Notes: generated by a model not told the origin, from the sequence alone. Counted from the stretch's first letter, positions 1 to 7,578 are shown. The stretch is 37,715 nucleotides of DNA from an uncultured Bacilli bacterium (GCA_934098375.1 CAKOOC010000008.1:1-37715); one strand, 5' to 3'. Numbers and translations: made by a program.

Positions 1-21
1 TTTATTCTGACTTTTCTTTAA

Positions 22-50
22 TTGAAGAAAAACTGTAAATATGATAATAT
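22..50 (+). promoter_or_regulatory. Promoter for the small leader ORF and the glycosyltransferase
   Basis: A TTGAAG -35 box (22-27) and a TAATAT -10 box (45-50) lie 17 bases apart. They sit just upstream of the AGGTGG ribosome binding site of the small ORF at 69. This is pattern reading only. In so AT-rich a background other -10 choices (GATAAT at 43-48) are possible. Confidence 0.45.
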
Positions 51-68
51 CTTACCATAGGTGGTAAA

Positions 69-213
69 ATGAAAAAGTACGATTATCAAAATCTCAAAGA
101 AGATTCATTCTATTATCATCGAGCCGATTTATCCTAATCTTTCTCTTCCTTATGAGGAAAGAATAAACGATTTAAAGGAAAGAACATATGAAAAAATGAA
201 GGAGACTATATGA
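69..213 (+). pseudogene. Small leader ORF, apparently frameshifted (about 48 codons)
   Basis: From ATG 69, preceded by AGGTGG, frame 1 reads 22 codons and stops with TAA at 135-137. The +1 frame is open through about 118-210, reads IEPIYPNLSLPYEERI and onward, and ends with a TGA at 211-213 that overlaps the ATG of the next gene as ATGA. Joined around 112-125, the two frames give one charged protein of about 48 residues whose end is coupled to the glycosyltransferase gene. I infer one small gene with a single-base frameshift, a sequencing error, or less likely programmed +1 frameshifting. The protein family is not recognised. Confidence 0.5.
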
Positions 214-1304
214 AAGTATTAATCTTATCTTGCCCCACTGGTGGTGGACATAATACTTGTGCTAGATATGTGAAAGAAGAGTTAGAAGATAATAATATAA
301 AGTGCACTTTTAAGGATTTTTATGATATTGTTAATGAAAGTGCTAAAGAGTTATCTTCTAAATTATATTTATCATCTTTAGGAAAAAATGGTGGTATCTT
401 TAAAAATGTTTATCGCTTAGGTGAATTATATAGTAGTACCAGACTTACTAGTCCTGTTTATATGGTAAATAAAATTCACAAAAAGAAATTATATAATTAT
501 ATTATTGAAAACAACTACACTCACATTATTTCTACACACTTATTTCCTGCCTTAACATTAACTGCAATCAATAAAGAAATAATAGATGATAATAGTAAAC
601 TAAAATTTATTTTCATCGCTACTGATTATGAACCATGTCCTTTCATGGAAGAAACTAAACCCAATTATTTAATTATGGCTAAAGGTTTAGAAGAAAGATT
701 TATAGAAAAAGGAAACAATAAAGAAGTTTTATATAATAGTGGCATTCCTATTTCTACTAGATACATTAATAGTGCCAAAAACATTAAAGAAAAATTAAAT
801 ATTAAAACACCTAAAACTGTGCTTATATTACTTGGGAGTATGGGTTTTGGAAACATTAAAGAAACTTTAATAGAACTATTAAAAATTAAAAACACTACAT
901 TTATAGTGGTATGTGGTTCTAATAAAAAACTTTTTAATGATTTAAAGGAAATAAAAAATGATAATCTAATCGTCTTTGGTTATACTCAAAATATCAATGA
1001 TTTAATTTATACATCTGACATTGTTTTGTCTAAACCTGGCGGTTTATCAACAACGGAAATTGTTTCTTTTCGTAAACCTCTTATTCATATTTTTCCTATT
1101 CCAGGAATTGAAACATATAATGCTAATTTTTTTGAAAAAATGCATATGTCTTTAGTTGCCAAAACTAATGAAGATATTATTTTAAAAACTAAAGAATTAC
1201 TCGAAAATCAAGATATGCAAGAAGAAATGAAAAAAGCCTGCGAAGAAAATATTACCAAATACTCTGCTCAAAAACTAGTTAATCTTTTAAAAGAACTTAA
1301 CTAG
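210..1304 (+). CDS. ugtP: UgtP/MGDG-synthase-type diacylglycerol glycosyltransferase
   Basis: This 364-residue protein looks like a family 28 glycosyltransferase of the MGDG synthase/UgtP group. These enzymes move hexose from a UDP-sugar onto diacylglycerol at the inner membrane face, making the glycolipid that anchors lipoteichoic acid. The N-terminal MGDG-synthase domain opens with ILSCPTGGGHNTCARYV (residues 5-21), the glycine-rich acceptor loop and following helix. The C-terminal nucleotide-sugar half has LILLGSMGFGN near residue 205 and KPGGLSTTE near 280, the usual GGLS/T donor site followed by Glu. Length is close to UgtP (about 380). ATG 210 is preceded by AAGGAG at good spacing and overlaps the stop of the small leader ORF. 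The LTA synthase fusion at 17773 fits a role in LTA anchor synthesis. The family is clear. The exact sugar and its processivity are inferred. Confidence 0.85.
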   Translation: MKVLILSCPTGGGHNTCARYVKEELEDNNIKCTFKDFYDIVNESAKELSSKLYLSSLGKNGGIFKNVYRLGELYSSTRLTSPVYMVNKIHKKKLYNYIIENNYTHIISTHLFPALTLTAINKEIIDDNSKLKFIFIATDYEPCPFMEETKPNYLIMAKGLEERFIEKGNNKEVLYNSGIPISTRYINSAKNIKEKLNIKTPKTVLILLGSMGFGNIKETLIELLKIKNTTFIVVCGSNKKLFNDLKEIKNDNLIVFGYTQNINDLIYTSDIVLSKPGGLSTTEIVSFRKPLIHIFPIPGIETYNANFFEKMHMSLVAKTNEDIILKTKELLENQDMQEEMKKACEENITKYSAQKLVNLLKELN

Positions 1305-1310
1305 TTTTTT
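1270..1310. terminator. Bidirectional terminator between convergent genes
   Basis: A perfect 11-bp inverted repeat (AAAAACTAGTT at 1270-1280, complement at 1299-1309) brackets a loop that contains a further TCTTTTAAAAGA palindrome. T runs follow on both strands. It covers the stop of the glycosyltransferase and that of the convergent small membrane protein, so it can end both transcripts. Confidence 0.8.
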
Positions 1311-1671
1311 ATAATGCAGGCGAGCCAATAAATGATGATTGTTTCTTTTGAAAATATATTAAACAAATTATACCAATAATTAAAAAAGTACTTCCTGCTA
1401 ATTTAATTGTGTACAATCTTTTTTGTTCCATGCTAGCATTTTTTAATTGATTATAATTTCTTGTAAAAAAATAAATATATATAAAAAAAGTTAAAGTTAA
1501 AGTAATTTCAAATATTTTATTTGCTTCTTTTTTCGTATTTACATCATGATTTTTTAAGAAAGAAATTTCATCATAATCACCATAAATATTTAAAAAAGCA
1601 AGTCCTGCAAAAAGTACCCATAAAATATTTTCAAAATATAACCTTTTGATTTCTTTTTCTGTCATATCCAT
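1309..1671 (-). CDS. Small three-TM membrane protein of unknown function
   Basis: This is a 120-residue hydrophobic protein with three predicted membrane segments, around residues 14-30, 54-72 and 90-107, separated by charged loops (for example HDVNTKKEANK). I do not recognise the family. It lies 39 bases downstream of the MarR gene on the same strand and is probably co-transcribed, so it may be a target or partner of that regulator. MarR proteins often sit next to membrane proteins they control, but nothing here gives a substrate. Two ATG codons (1671 and 1665) are possible starts and neither has a strong ribosome binding site, which fits translation as the second gene of an operon. Confidence 0.6.
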   Translation of the reverse strand: MDMTEKEIKRLYFENILWVLFAGLAFLNIYGDYDEISFLKNHDVNTKKEANKIFEITLTLTFFIYIYFFTRNYNQLKNASMEQKRLYTIKLAGSTFLIIGIICLIYFQKKQSSFIGSPAL

Positions 1672-1710
1672 ATCTATTTAAATATATTAAAAAAATGATA
1701 AAAAGAATAC

Positions 1711-2145
1711 TTACTTAATATCACTACTATCATTAATAATTGAATTAATTTCTAACATTATATCAAAATACTGTTTTGCTTTTTCCTGACCTATTCTAGA
1801 AATAATATAACTAACTTTATTTACTACTTCTTCTTGATACTTTTTTATTATTTCTTTTCCTTCTGTAGTTATTTCTACGACCACTTTTCTTTTATCGTCA
1901 GTACCTATTTTTCTCTTTATCAATTTTTTTGCTTCTAGAGAATTTAATACTGAAGCAATTCTTGCAGTTGATACCTTAAGTTTTTCACTAAGCATCCCTG
2001 CACTAACTTCTTTTGTTTCAAAATAAATATAATTAAGTAAACCAAACTCCCCTTTATTAAATTCGTCTAAAAAATTATTAAATCTATTAGGTCTATTATC
2101 CCATAAATCTTTTAATAATTTTGTTGCTAATTCTTTATCGTTCAT
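1711..2145 (-). CDS. MarR-family transcriptional regulator
   Basis: This 144-residue protein has the MarR winged helix-turn-helix layout. A helical N-terminus carries dimer contacts. The HTH SAGMLSEKLKVSTARIASVL is near residues 48-67, the wing LIKRKIGTDDKRKVVVEIT near 75-93, and a long C-terminal helix follows. The DDKR wing is typical of the family. MarR proteins bind palindromes as dimers and usually repress their own and neighbouring genes, with relief by small aromatic or oxidised ligands. The divergent spacer holds a perfect ACTATT-3-AATAGT palindrome on the -10 box of this gene, so autoregulation is likely. Its likely targets are its own operon with the small membrane protein and perhaps the divergent gene. 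The ligand is unknown. Confidence 0.88.
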   Translation of the reverse strand: MNDKELATKLLKDLWDNRPNRFNNFLDEFNKGEFGLLNYIYFETKEVSAGMLSEKLKVSTARIASVLNSLEAKKLIKRKIGTDDKRKVVVEITTEGKEIIKKYQEEVVNKVSYIISRIGQEKAKQYFDIMLEINSIINDSSDIK

Positions 2146-2162
2146 AAAACACCATACCTAAC

Positions 2163-2220
2163 ACTATTAGAAATAGTAACACTAATTCGTATTGTTTGCA
2201 AGCATTCATTTTGATATAAT
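2163..2220. promoter_or_regulatory. Face-to-face promoters with candidate MarR operator
   Basis: The marR promoter (minus strand) has -35 TTGCAA at 2196-2201 and -10 TACTAT at 2173-2178, spacer 17. The divergent promoter (plus strand) has -35 TTGTTT at 2192-2197 and -10 TATAAT at 2215-2220, spacer 17, so the two -35 boxes overlap. A perfect inverted repeat ACTATT-AGA-AATAGT (2163-2177) covers the marR -10 box and is a candidate operator. This geometry would let a bound MarR dimer block marR directly and affect the divergent promoter by competition. Confidence 0.6.
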
Positions 2221-2236
2221 TATAATAGAAAGCGAG

Positions 2237-2797
2237 TTGACGTTTATAAATAAGTATATATTTGTTATTGCCGGAAAAGCCCAAACTGGTAAAGATGCTA
2301 CCGCAAAATTAATTAGAAAATATGTCGAAAAATATAATTTAAAAACCGCTATTATCCAGTATTCAATGTATGTAAAACTATATGCAAGAGCACTGACTGG
2401 ATGGGACTTTGAAGAAGAAACCAAACCTCGCACATTACTACAAAATATTGGACAAGATGTAAGAAGTATGGTAAGTCAAAGATTTTTTATTAATCGCATT
2501 ATTGATGACATAAGAATATTAGCAAACTATGTCGACATTATAGTTATAAGCGATGCTAGATTGCCAGAAGAAATTGATGATATAAAAAAAGAATTTCCGC
2601 ATGTTTATAAAATTCATATTATAAAAAATAATGCTAGTAATAATTTAACTTATACTGAAGCTCATCATATTACCGAAATTGCTTTAGATAATTATAATGA
2701 TTTTGATTATACAATTTTAAATGATGGTAATATTGAAAGTTTAGAAAAAAATGTAGACAAAATCATACAAGAAATAATGAAAGGAAAAGAAAAATGA
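2237..2797 (+). CDS. Deoxynucleoside monophosphate kinase-like P-loop protein
   Basis: From the TTG at 2237 this gives 186 residues. The P-loop is GKAQTGKDA at residues 13-21, followed by ATAKLIRKYV, as in small nucleotide kinases of the phage-type dNMP kinase group (AAA/P-loop NTPases with a GK-x-G-KD loop). A second strand, DIIVISDARLPEEID (around 109-123), fits the substrate-binding DxR segment of that group. The open frame extends upstream to a TTG at 2192, but that codon is the -35 box of the gene's own promoter, so TTG 2237 is the better start. It leaves only about 4-10 leader bases and no clear ribosome binding site, so initiation may be nearly leaderless. The next gene overlaps by ATGA. 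Substrate is inferred and could instead be another small molecule. Confidence 0.6.
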   Translation: MTFINKYIFVIAGKAQTGKDATAKLIRKYVEKYNLKTAIIQYSMYVKLYARALTGWDFEEETKPRTLLQNIGQDVRSMVSQRFFINRIIDDIRILANYVDIIVISDARLPEEIDDIKKEFPHVYKIHIIKNNASNNLTYTEAHHITEIALDNYNDFDYTILNDGNIESLEKNVDKIIQEIMKGKEK

Positions 2798-3294
2798 AAA
2801 AATACTTAAAATATTTTAGTTTATTATTAGTAGGAGTACTATTAACAGGATGTGCTTTCCTCGAAGATGAAAAAACTTATGAAGTAAACGGTATTAAAAT
2901 AACCATGGCTAATGACATGGTTGAAAAAGATTTAGTTTCTCAAACCGCGTATTTGGAAGGAGATGAAGTTATATTTACCGCTTTAAAAGAATCATTTACA
3001 GATTTAAGTCAAGTAGGAATAACAGAAGAATCAACCCTTAAAGATTACGCAAATCTTATTTTAACAGGAAATAAATTAGATTCCAAAGTAATAGAAGATG
3101 CAAATAACGTTACATATTTTACTTATGAAAAAGAGATTAGCGGTAAAGATTTTTATTATCTTGCCAGTGTTTATAAAGCAAATGATGCTTTTTGGCTTGT
3201 TAACTTTGCATGTGAAAAGAAAAATGCCAATGAATATAAAGATAAATTTCTTAAATGGGCTTCCACTGTTGAATTTTATGAAAATACAAAATAA
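2794..3294 (+). CDS. Secreted lipoprotein of unknown function
   Basis: This 166-residue protein has a lipoprotein signal peptide: a basic N-terminus MKKYLKYF, a hydrophobic core, and a lipobox LLTGC with the lipidated cysteine at residue 20. The mature part is mixed charged alpha/beta, with ALKESFTDL and TYEKEISGKDFYYL segments and a C-terminal KWASTVEFYE. It resembles the small anchored lipoproteins common in Bacillota, without a domain I can name. The start overlaps the preceding gene as ATGA, so the two are translationally coupled. A strong hairpin terminator follows directly. Function unknown. Confidence 0.8.
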   Translation: MKKYLKYFSLLLVGVLLTGCAFLEDEKTYEVNGIKITMANDMVEKDLVSQTAYLEGDEVIFTALKESFTDLSQVGITEESTLKDYANLILTGNKLDSKVIEDANNVTYFTYEKEISGKDFYYLASVYKANDAFWLVNFACEKKNANEYKDKFLKWASTVEFYENTK

Positions 3295-3320
3295 GGTTTC
3301 AAATGAAGCCTTATTTTTTT
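3290..3320. terminator. Terminator shared by lipoprotein and macrodomain genes
   Basis: Stem AATAAGGTTTC (3290-3300) pairs with GAAGCCTTATT (3305-3315), one G-U pair, around an AAAT loop, followed by a run of T. The reverse strand also ends in a T run, so it can serve the convergent macrodomain gene. Confidence 0.85.
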
Positions 3321-3820
3321 AATAATTCTTGATATATTTGATAATCAGAATCTAAAAAACATACAAATATAACATCAATATTTTCATAATTTAATTTTTT
3401 TATTGTTTCTATAGCAATTTCTGCTGCTCTTTTTTGTGGAAAATGATATACTCCAGTACCAATACAGGGAAATGCGATAGATATTTTTTCTTTTCCACTT
3501 TGAAGTAAATAATTTTTAGCCAAATTCATCGAATTAATATAACAGTTTTGTAAAACTACTTCTTCATTGTGATTTCCATCTCTATAAACAGGCCCTACTG
3601 TATGAATAATTTTAGCACATGGCATATTATATCCATTAGTTATTTTAGCTTCACCACTTTGAGCACCACCTAATTTTTTGCATTCTTCTAGTAATTCTTT
3701 ACCCGCTTTTCTATGAATTGCACCATCTACTCCGCCGCCACCAAGTAATGTTTTATTAGCAGCATTCACTACAATATCAACATCAATATTTGTAATATCA
3801 CCTTTATATATTTTTATCAT
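3311..3820 (-). CDS. Macrodomain protein, O-acetyl-ADP-ribose deacetylase type
   Basis: This is a stand-alone macrodomain of 169 residues. It shows the ADP-ribose binding pattern of the MacroD/YmdB group: GDITNIDVDIVVNAANKTLL, then GGGGVDGAIHRKAG, the phosphate loop FPCIGTGVYHFP, and a C-terminal VIFVCFLDSDYQIY. Such proteins remove O-acetyl from ADP-ribose or take mono-ADP-ribose off proteins or nucleic acids. The ATG at 3820 is preferred over the ATG at 3853 because AAGGAG lies at ideal spacing in front of it and the family begins with this KIYKGDIT segment. It stands alone, convergent with the lipoprotein gene and with its start facing the tRNA. The biological substrate cannot be read from sequence. 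Confidence 0.88.
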   Translation of the reverse strand: MIKIYKGDITNIDVDIVVNAANKTLLGGGGVDGAIHRKAGKELLEECKKLGGAQSGEAKITNGYNMPCAKIIHTVGPVYRDGNHNEEVVLQNCYINSMNLAKNYLLQSGKEKISIAFPCIGTGVYHFPQKRAAEIAIETIKKLNYENIDVIFVCFLDSDYQIYQELLKK

Positions 3821-3836
3821 TTCTTCTCCTTGCATC

Positions 3837-3863
3837 TTGCATAATTTTATCATATTTTATAAA
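3837..3863 (+). promoter_or_regulatory. Possible tRNA promoter
   Basis: TTGCAT at 3837-3842 and TATAAA at 3858-3863 are 15 bases apart and end 10 bases before the tRNA. The spacing is short. An alternative pair is TTGCAT at 3830-3835 with TATTTT at 3853-3858, spacer 17. Weak evidence in AT-rich DNA. Confidence 0.3.
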
Positions 3864-3873
3864 ATAAATACAT

Positions 3874-3947
3874 GCAGGCATAGTTTAGTGGTAAAACATA
3901 AGCTTCCCAAGCTTAGGATGCGGGTCCGATTCCCGTTGCCTGCTCCA
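3874..3947 (+). tRNA. tRNA-Gly, anticodon CCC
   Basis: A full cloverleaf is visible. The acceptor GCAGGCA (3874-3880) pairs perfectly with TGCCTGC (3937-3943). The D stem is GTTT/AAAC with loop AGTGGTA. The anticodon stem TAAGC/GCTTA closes loop TTCCCAA, giving anticodon CCC (3906-3908), which reads GGG. The variable loop is GGAT. The T stem is GCGGG/CCCGT with one G-U pair. The discriminator is T and CCA is encoded. The T loop reads TCCGATT, so position 55 is C rather than the near-universal T (pseudouridine). GGG is expected to be rare here, so this would be a minor isoacceptor. A hairpin terminator follows. Confidence 0.93.
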
Positions 3948-3961
3948 TTAAGGTATCTATT

Positions 3962-3984
3962 CGAACTATTTAGTTCGTTTTTTT
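3962..3984 (+). terminator. Terminator of tRNA-Gly
   Basis: Stem CGAACT (3962-3967), loop ATTT, stem AGTTCG (3972-3977), then seven T. Lies 14 bases after the CCA end. The rest of the gap to 4067 (about 80 bases) shows nothing further. Confidence 0.85.
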
Positions 3985-4067
3985 AATATAAAAAACAGTA
4001 ATAGTCGTAATACATCAAGTCTTAAAAATCAGTGTTTAGTTAAAAATTCATACTGATTTTAGAATCA

Positions 4068-7000
4068 TTAATGATTCTGCAGTAAGCAAATTACAATAGT
4101 TATAGTTGTCATAAGAAAACTAATTATAAATGTCACTCCAAAAATAACATAACCTTTATTAAAACTATTCTTCTTTTCCTCAGAATTAGCCATTAAATAT
4201 TCGCTATCATATTGCATCATTTCACTTTTTAGCTCATTGATTGTGGCTTCTATTTCTGGTAAAGTTCCTAATCCATTAACATAAAGTAAGTATCTTTGCA
4301 ATACATCACACATTTTTTTATAACCCTCCGCATTCATGTTGCCGGAAACAAATTCATCATAAGGATAAACATTATTTTTTTCATACATATGATTTTTTCC
4401 ATAATCATGTATGTGGTACTCCTTTTTAAATTCATTGAAAGTTTTACCATTTGCTGCTTGTAAAAAACTTTTAGCCGCACTTTCTAAAGTACCACCATTT
4501 TGTAAAATCCAATTTTCAACGCCAACGCCGCCTAATCCACCTTGCAATTCACTTTTTCTTTTATGACTATAACATCCAGCCTTTTTTAATAATAATTTAG
4601 CTAAAATAATATTCGCTACTACTTCATCTCTCATGGCAGGGCTTATATTTTTTATAGTATCTAATCTATCTTGTAAAGCCATCTCGGTTGAATAATCAAC
4701 TTTATCGTTTTTCTTAACAAAAGTTATATCTAATTTTACTTCACCAATTCCCGGTATTGTGGCAATAGCACCTCTAATATCACCACCACTTACACCATTT
4801 ATGTTCAAGCCTTTACAAATTTGGTTAATCAAATACGTATTTTTTTCTGAATCATATAACCATTCAGCATCCAATCTAAAAACATAATCATAATCATAAT
4901 CAAACGGAACATTTGTACCTCTTACTGATGAACCGGTCTCTAAAACTTCAATACTGCCAGGAACTATATCATCACCTATTTTATTTCTAGCAATCATTCT
5001 ATTTCCTTGCTCATCGATTATAATATCCTCAATAGCATTTTTAATAGCCTGATACACCAATCTTGATTTTTCTCTCGTTAATTTTTCGTTGCTAGAAAGC
5101 ATAGTTTTAATATCATTTACATATTTAGATTCTTCATGTTCTGATAAAAAATATTCGTTTGAGCCGTAATATGAAAGGCCACACATTTTCTCTTTTAATT
5201 TATCATAATCAGCGGCTGAAAAAACAAGACTGCCAGACATATCTACTACAGGAATATAAAAACCATTCTTAACTATTTCATTTTTTAAGATAGATATATC
5301 CTGTTCACTAAGTACCCGTTCATTAATTAAAATATAATCAACATCTGAAGTAGCTATACCAGTTCTAGCCCCAAAATGATCGGAAAAACATGTTCTAAAC
5401 ATTTCTATTTTATCTGGTTCATACGTAGCATTTATAATTTCTCCCTCACTATTTCTTGTAATCTTCATATTGGGATTGTCACTTTTAATGACATAGTAAA
5501 TAGCGCCAAACCCAAAACCTGTAACAGTTTCTGAAACTTGTTCGTATATATTTTCAGCATCTTTAGTAATTAAAGACCAATCTGTGTCGAGAGGGGTAGC
5601 ATCAGAATCACTTGTTCCTGTAAATGTTCCTAAATACTCATTGCACACATTTCCATTATTTAATATACTTTCAATAGCACCTATATTACCTATACCTCTT
5701 ATAAAGTCACCTGATTTTAACTGAAATTTTTCTCCATTAGATAAGGCTTTTGACCTATCTTTGGAAATTTGTTCTCTTTCTTTAATAGAATTAATCATTA
5801 TATCTTTAAATTGTTGAAAATTTGAAATACCAGCCTGATAAGCAAACATTCTAATTATTCTATCAGGTAGCTCATATTTCTTCGTGGGGTTAAATTTTTG
5901 GCAAAAAAATTCTAATTTTTCTTTAAATGATAAATCTTTTAAACTAAATTGGCTTTTAGATATTCTTTCCCATAAAGCCTCTAAATGTTGTAAAAAATCA
6001 TCCAATACTTTTTGGGATTTATTATCATTTATTAATCCATTTTTAATTTCCCAAAAAAGTTTATTTCCATATTCAATATTAGAAATATATTCTCTTAATG
6101 ATCTATTATTGGAACGCATCGCAATTCGAAGCAAGTCATTAAATATAATCTGAAATCTAATATCATTTAAAGATGCATTTTTATTTACCACCGTCATCTG
6201 GCTAGATTGTGTAGGATTAGCAAGTAAAGGAGAAATTTTATCATTTTTAAAATCAAATTCTTTTAATTCAGGATATAATATTTTAAAACACAAAAACACT
6301 TTGCCAAACATTGGAATATTGTTTTTTAAAAAAAGATTTTCGATTTTTTCATATGCTTTAAGAGGATCATTTTGATTTATTATTAAAGGCACCATTGTTT
6401 CTTTAAAACTTGATAATTCAAGAGAATTCGAATATTCAAACTTATATAATATTTTTATTATAATTTTTATATTATCATACGTAATTTGTTTTGCATTTTT
6501 TGAAATATATTCTCCAAAGGATTTTATAATTGCGAAAGAGTGCAATTTTTTCATTTCCGAATATATTCCTTTTTTCTTTTTCATCGCCACTTCTGGTGGA
6601 TCATCCTTAAATAAATCTATTCTTTTTAGTCCTTCATTTACAATAGTTTCATTTTTTACTCCATCACAAATCGTTTTAAATTTATAAGCAACGTTTTCGA
6701 AACTATCAATAATTTGAAAAAGATTTTTTTCCACAAAACTAGGTTCAAAATTTAAAACCAATTGATATTTAAATAAATCATCTTCTACTTTTTCGAAACA
6801 CTGAAGTGCTACTGAAGGTAACTTCATACTACTCATAACAAAACATAAAGCCTTAGTTGAAAAAAGTCGATTTATGTTTTGTAATTTCAAATTATCATCA
6901 GATAAACTTGCTAAGATAGTCGCAATATTTTGTTCTTGAAATACTCTATTTAAATTTTGTAATTTCAAATTATCATCAGATAGACTAGAAACAATATCAG

Positions 7001-7484
7001 CAACCGCGTCTTCATCTGGTAATTTATCTAAAAATTGAAGCTTAATTTGATCGGATGACAATGATTTAAGAATGGATTTTATTGACCACTCATCTTCTAT
7101 TGAATTTAAATAAGGTATTTTTTTATTATCATTTTTAAGAGATGCAATAAGAACATCTTTAATCTCATCATCAACCTTTTCTAAACAAGACAATTTCATA
7201 TCATCAGTAGGTAATTTTAGAATTACTGCACATTGATTAAATATATCAAGCGAATCTATATCACTAATTTGTTCTACAGCCTCTTCCTCTGTGTAAAAAT
7301 AATAAAAGAGTTTTGTTCCTAATTTTTCAATTCCATCGAAAAGCCCTATACTTTCTAAATAATCCCCATCATTCAAGCAATTTAACACGCTTTTTCTTTC
7401 CTGAATATTAAGTTGATTTATTAAAATTTCTAAATTTCCCGTTGTTATAGCCTCTTTAAATATTTTTAAAATGTGATCATTCAT
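4068..7484 (-). CDS. Large repeat protein with nucleotidyltransferase domain and C-terminal membrane anchor
   Basis: This 1138-residue protein appears multi-domain. Residues about 85-235 hold 26-residue repeats of the form SLSDDNLKLQNLNR (lysines at 148, 174 and 200 are exactly 26 apart). About 240-580 is helical. A central domain (about 590-780) has FIRGIGNIGAIES (R596), GFGFGAIYYVI and RTGIATSDVDYILI (R707) and is not one I can name. Then comes a nucleotidyltransferase of the polymerase-beta superfamily, OAS or archaeal CCA-enzyme side: GSSVRG at 851-856, DYDYDY at 862-867 and a third acid in KLDITFV (D919), so all metal ligands look present. It is followed by HKRKSELQGGLGGVGVENWI. A tail-anchor helix covers about 1112-1134, placing the enzyme on the cytosolic face. 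It stands alone with its own promoter and GGTGG site. The product nucleotide is unknown. No CBASS effector is beside it. Confidence 0.7.
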   Translation of the reverse strand: MNDHILKIFKEAITTGNLEILINQLNIQERKSVLNCLNDGDYLESIGLFDGIEKLGTKLFYYFYTEEEAVEQISDIDSLDIFNQCAVILKLPTDDMKLSCLEKVDDEIKDVLIASLKNDNKKIPYLNSIEDEWSIKSILKSLSSDQIKLQFLDKLPDEDAVADIVSSLSDDNLKLQNLNRVFQEQNIATILASLSDDNLKLQNINRLFSTKALCFVMSSMKLPSVALQCFEKVEDDLFKYQLVLNFEPSFVEKNLFQIIDSFENVAYKFKTICDGVKNETIVNEGLKRIDLFKDDPPEVAMKKKKGIYSEMKKLHSFAIIKSFGEYISKNAKQITYDNIKIIIKILYKFEYSNSLELSSFKETMVPLIINQNDPLKAYEKIENLFLKNNIPMFGKVFLCFKILYPELKEFDFKNDKISPLLANPTQSSQMTVVNKNASLNDIRFQIIFNDLLRIAMRSNNRSLREYISNIEYGNKLFWEIKNGLINDNKSQKVLDDFLQHLEALWERISKSQFSLKDLSFKEKLEFFCQKFNPTKKYELPDRIIRMFAYQAGISNFQQFKDIMINSIKEREQISKDRSKALSNGEKFQLKSGDFIRGIGNIGAIESILNNGNVCNEYLGTFTGTSDSDATPLDTDWSLITKDAENIYEQVSETVTGFGFGAIYYVIKSDNPNMKITRNSEGEIINATYEPDKIEMFRTCFSDHFGARTGIATSDVDYILINERVLSEQDISILKNEIVKNGFYIPVVDMSGSLVFSAADYDKLKEKMCGLSYYGSNEYFLSEHEESKYVNDIKTMLSSNEKLTREKSRLVYQAIKNAIEDIIIDEQGNRMIARNKIGDDIVPGSIEVLETGSSVRGTNVPFDYDYDYVFRLDAEWLYDSEKNTYLINQICKGLNINGVSGGDIRGAIATIPGIGEVKLDITFVKKNDKVDYSTEMALQDRLDTIKNISPAMRDEVVANIILAKLLLKKAGCYSHKRKSELQGGLGGVGVENWILQNGGTLESAAKSFLQAANGKTFNEFKKEYHIHDYGKNHMYEKNNVYPYDEFVSGNMNAEGYKKMCDVLQRYLLYVNGLGTLPEIEATINELKSEMMQYDSEYLMANSEEKKNSFNKGYVIFGVTFIISFLMTTITIVICLLQNH
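6877..6982. repeat. Direct repeat inside the large repeat gene
   Basis: A 28-base stretch at 6877-6904 recurs exactly at 6955-6982. The offset is 78 bases, that is 26 codons, matching the protein repeat length. Identity at DNA level marks a recent in-frame unit duplication or conversion. Confidence 0.9.
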
Positions 7485-7507
7485 TTATACCACCTTATTC
7501 TAATAAA

Positions 7508-7536
7508 ATTATACTAAAAATATATAAATTAGGCAA
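7508..7536 (-). promoter_or_regulatory. Promoter of the large repeat/nucleotidyltransferase gene
   Basis: On the minus strand, TTGCCT (7531-7536) and a perfect TATAAT (7508-7513) are 17 bases apart. They lie 24 bases before the ATG, with an AAGGTGG ribosome binding site between. Confidence 0.7.
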
Positions 7537-7578
7537 TTATTATCGAAACTATAATCGCAGTGATACTTTTTTAACATT

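Noticed and set aside
3098..3322. Second plus-strand frame inside the lipoprotein gene
   Set aside because: It overlaps the lipoprotein almost fully, in another frame, runs through the terminator hairpin, and has no ribosome site or protein-like features.
5884..6153. Plus-strand frame inside the large repeat/nucleotidyltransferase gene
   Set aside because: No start signals; the opposite frame is clearly the coding one.
4068..7484. CBASS signalling system
   Set aside because: A nucleotidyltransferase domain is present, but there is no adjacent effector or Cap gene; neighbours are a tRNA and a surface protein gene. Kept as a nucleotidyltransferase of unknown product.
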